From Actinomycetota bacterium (GTDB taxonomy: Bacteria; Actinomycetota; Actinomycetes; S36-B12), in the NCBI GenBank assembly GCA_003456155.1, contig DMPC01000134.1, positions 1 to 11,551 on the forward strand: a stretch of 11,551 nt of DNA, read 5' to 3'. Below the pieces are notes generated by a model, which was not told the DNA's origin, did no database searches, and worked only from the letters and a program-made list of their open reading frames with translations. Both the position numbers and the translations under genes were made by a program. Shown here piece after piece: positions 10,635-11,551 of this stretch. Positions within the stretch are counted from its first letter, which is position 1. The number at the start of each line of letters is the position of its first letter.

Positions 10635-11551
10635 ATGTTCGCCATCTACGCCTCGGGCATCAACCGCGACGATCCGCTGTCGGTCCTGGGTGTCGGCGAT
10701 CTGCCGACGCCGATCACTCCTGACGACTGGGTGACCGTTCGCGTCAGGGCGGGGAGTCTGAACCACCATGATCTGTGGGCGCTCAAGGGGCAGGCGCTCA
10801 AGGAGGATCAGGTGCCCATGATTCTCGGCACCGATGCCGCGGGCGTCACCGAGGACGGTCAAGAGGTGATCGTCCATGCGGTGGTGGGCGAGACGGCGGT
10901 CGCCGGTGACGAGACCCTTGACCCCAGCAGGAGCCTGCTGAGCGAGAGGTATCCGGGGGCGCTGGCCGAGCAGGTGCGCGTGCCCGCTCGTAACCTCGTC
11001 GACAAGCCTGCCGGACTGAGCTTCGAGGAGGCAGCCTGTCTTCCCACGGCCTACCTCACCGCGTACCGGATGATCGCCTCGAAATCCGACACTCGCGAGG
11101 GTGACACCCTGCTCGTCCAGGGAGCCGGCGGGGGAGTCTCGACCGCACTCGTGGTTCTCGGCAAGGCCCTTGGACGTCAGGTGTGGGTCACGTCGCGCGA
11201 TGCCGACAAGCTGGCGTGGGCCCTGGAGATCGGGGCGGATGGCGCTTTCGAGTCGGGGGCGAAGCTCCCGGGCAAGGTCGATGCGGTGATGGAGACCGTC
11301 GGCGACGCCACGTGGGCCCACTCGATGCGCTCATTGCGCCCCGGGGGCACGATCGTCATCTCCGGCGCGACGTCCGGACCCAACCCGCCCGCGGACCTGA
11401 ATCGACTGTTCTTCCTGCAGCTGAGGATCATCGGATCGACGATGGGGACGATCGGGGAGCTTCGCGACCTTGTCGACCTCCTCGTCCGCAAGGGAGTGCG
11501 ACCGATCATCGACCGCGTGCTTCCGATGGAGCGCGCGGCGGAGGCCTTCAG
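10635..11551 (+). CDS. MDR family NAD(P)-dependent oxidoreductase, zinc-less, partial
   Basis: The first 305 residues of a medium-chain dehydrogenase/reductase; the gene runs past the window end. The N-terminal GroES-like half has RVRAGSLNHHDLWALKG, ILGTDAAGVT and LAEQVRVPARNLVDKPAGLS; the Rossmann half has LLVQGAGGGVSTALVVLGKA, then VTSRDADKLAWALEIGADGA and LRPGGTIVISGATSGP. The catalytic-zinc cysteine is replaced (SLNHHD), and the structural zinc lobe with its four cysteines is missing: a short DETLDPSRSLLSERYPG takes its place. It is therefore closer to quinone oxidoreductases than to zinc alcohol dehydrogenases, and reduction of a quinone or enone with NADPH is the likely chemistry. The cofactor and substrate cannot be fixed from sequence. 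There is no ribosome site, which agrees with the leaderless promoter. Confidence 0.87.
   Translation, partial: MFAIYASGINRDDPLSVLGVGDLPTPITPDDWVTVRVRAGSLNHHDLWALKGQALKEDQVPMILGTDAAGVTEDGQEVIVHAVVGETAVAGDETLDPSRSLLSERYPGALAEQVRVPARNLVDKPAGLSFEEAACLPTAYLTAYRMIASKSDTREGDTLLVQGAGGGVSTALVVLGKALGRQVWVTSRDADKLAWALEIGADGAFESGAKLPGKVDAVMETVGDATWAHSMRSLRPGGTIVISGATSGPNPPADLNRLFFLQLRIIGSTMGTIGELRDLVDLLVRKGVRPIIDRVLPMERAAEAF

Noticed and set aside
9816..11321. Long minus-strand open frame of 501 codons opposite the sodN terminator, DUF3291 and MDR genes
   Set aside because: It is a shadow frame: His, Arg and Gly-rich with no recognisable domain, and it lies opposite three better-supported features.
1..11551. 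CRISPR array, tRNA, rRNA, insertion sequence or phage genes
   Set aside because: No spaced repeat series, no tRNA-like cloverleaf or rRNA-like stretch, and no transposase, integrase or phage-type protein was seen on either strand.

Overview
The window comes from a high-GC Actinomycetota chromosome. This rests on WhiB1, a PdtaS-type sensor kinase, a redox sigma factor with its zinc anti-sigma factor, a UsfX/SigF pair, nickel superoxide dismutase, frequent GTG starts, and TANNNT boxes placed just upstream of many start codons as on leaderless transcripts. I cannot name the genus.

Layout. (1) 1-704: a redox-stress operon. It holds the tail of a SigR/SigH-type sigma factor, its RsrA/RshA-type anti-sigma factor (ATGA overlap), and a small biotinyl/lipoyl carrier like mycobacterial TB7.3. 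(2) 691-3710: a GNAT acetyltransferase (minus strand) and, divergent from it, a two-gene urease-like operon: a gamma+beta fusion and an alpha subunit. The alpha subunit keeps the nickel and catalytic residues but has a remodelled flap and a shortened active-site loop. No urease accessory gene is visible. (3) 3752-7174: sensor kinase PdtaS, WhiB1 (convergent with it), a diacylglycerol-kinase-like lipid kinase and a small four-helix membrane protein. From memory, M. tuberculosis has the same order (sigH, rshA, TB7.3, pdtaS, whiB1, Rv3218, Rv3217c) without the acetyltransferase and urease genes, so block 2 looks like an insertion into, or a loss from, a conserved neighbourhood. (4) 7171-8889 (minus strand): a polyamine/thialysine-type GNAT, then an RsbW/UsfX anti-sigma factor coupled to a SigF-type sigma factor. 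(5) 8959-9871: divergent sodX (Ni-SOD maturation protease) and sodN, the latter followed by a strong terminator hairpin. (6) 9981-11551: a small unknown helical protein, a DUF3291 protein, and a zinc-less MDR oxidoreductase cut by the window end.

Together the region is rich in redox and stress control: SigR/RsrA for thiol oxidation, WhiB1 for NO and redox, SigF/UsfX for general stress, and Ni-SOD for superoxide. The 303-base gap upstream of whiB1 is unusually structured. It holds a CRP/GlxR-like palindrome, an adjacent 8-bp-stem hairpin, twin GGGCCC palindromes, an 11-bp tandem repeat like an MtrA box, and an AT-rich double -10 region. Two convergent gene pairs end on a shared CTAG that serves as both stop codons.
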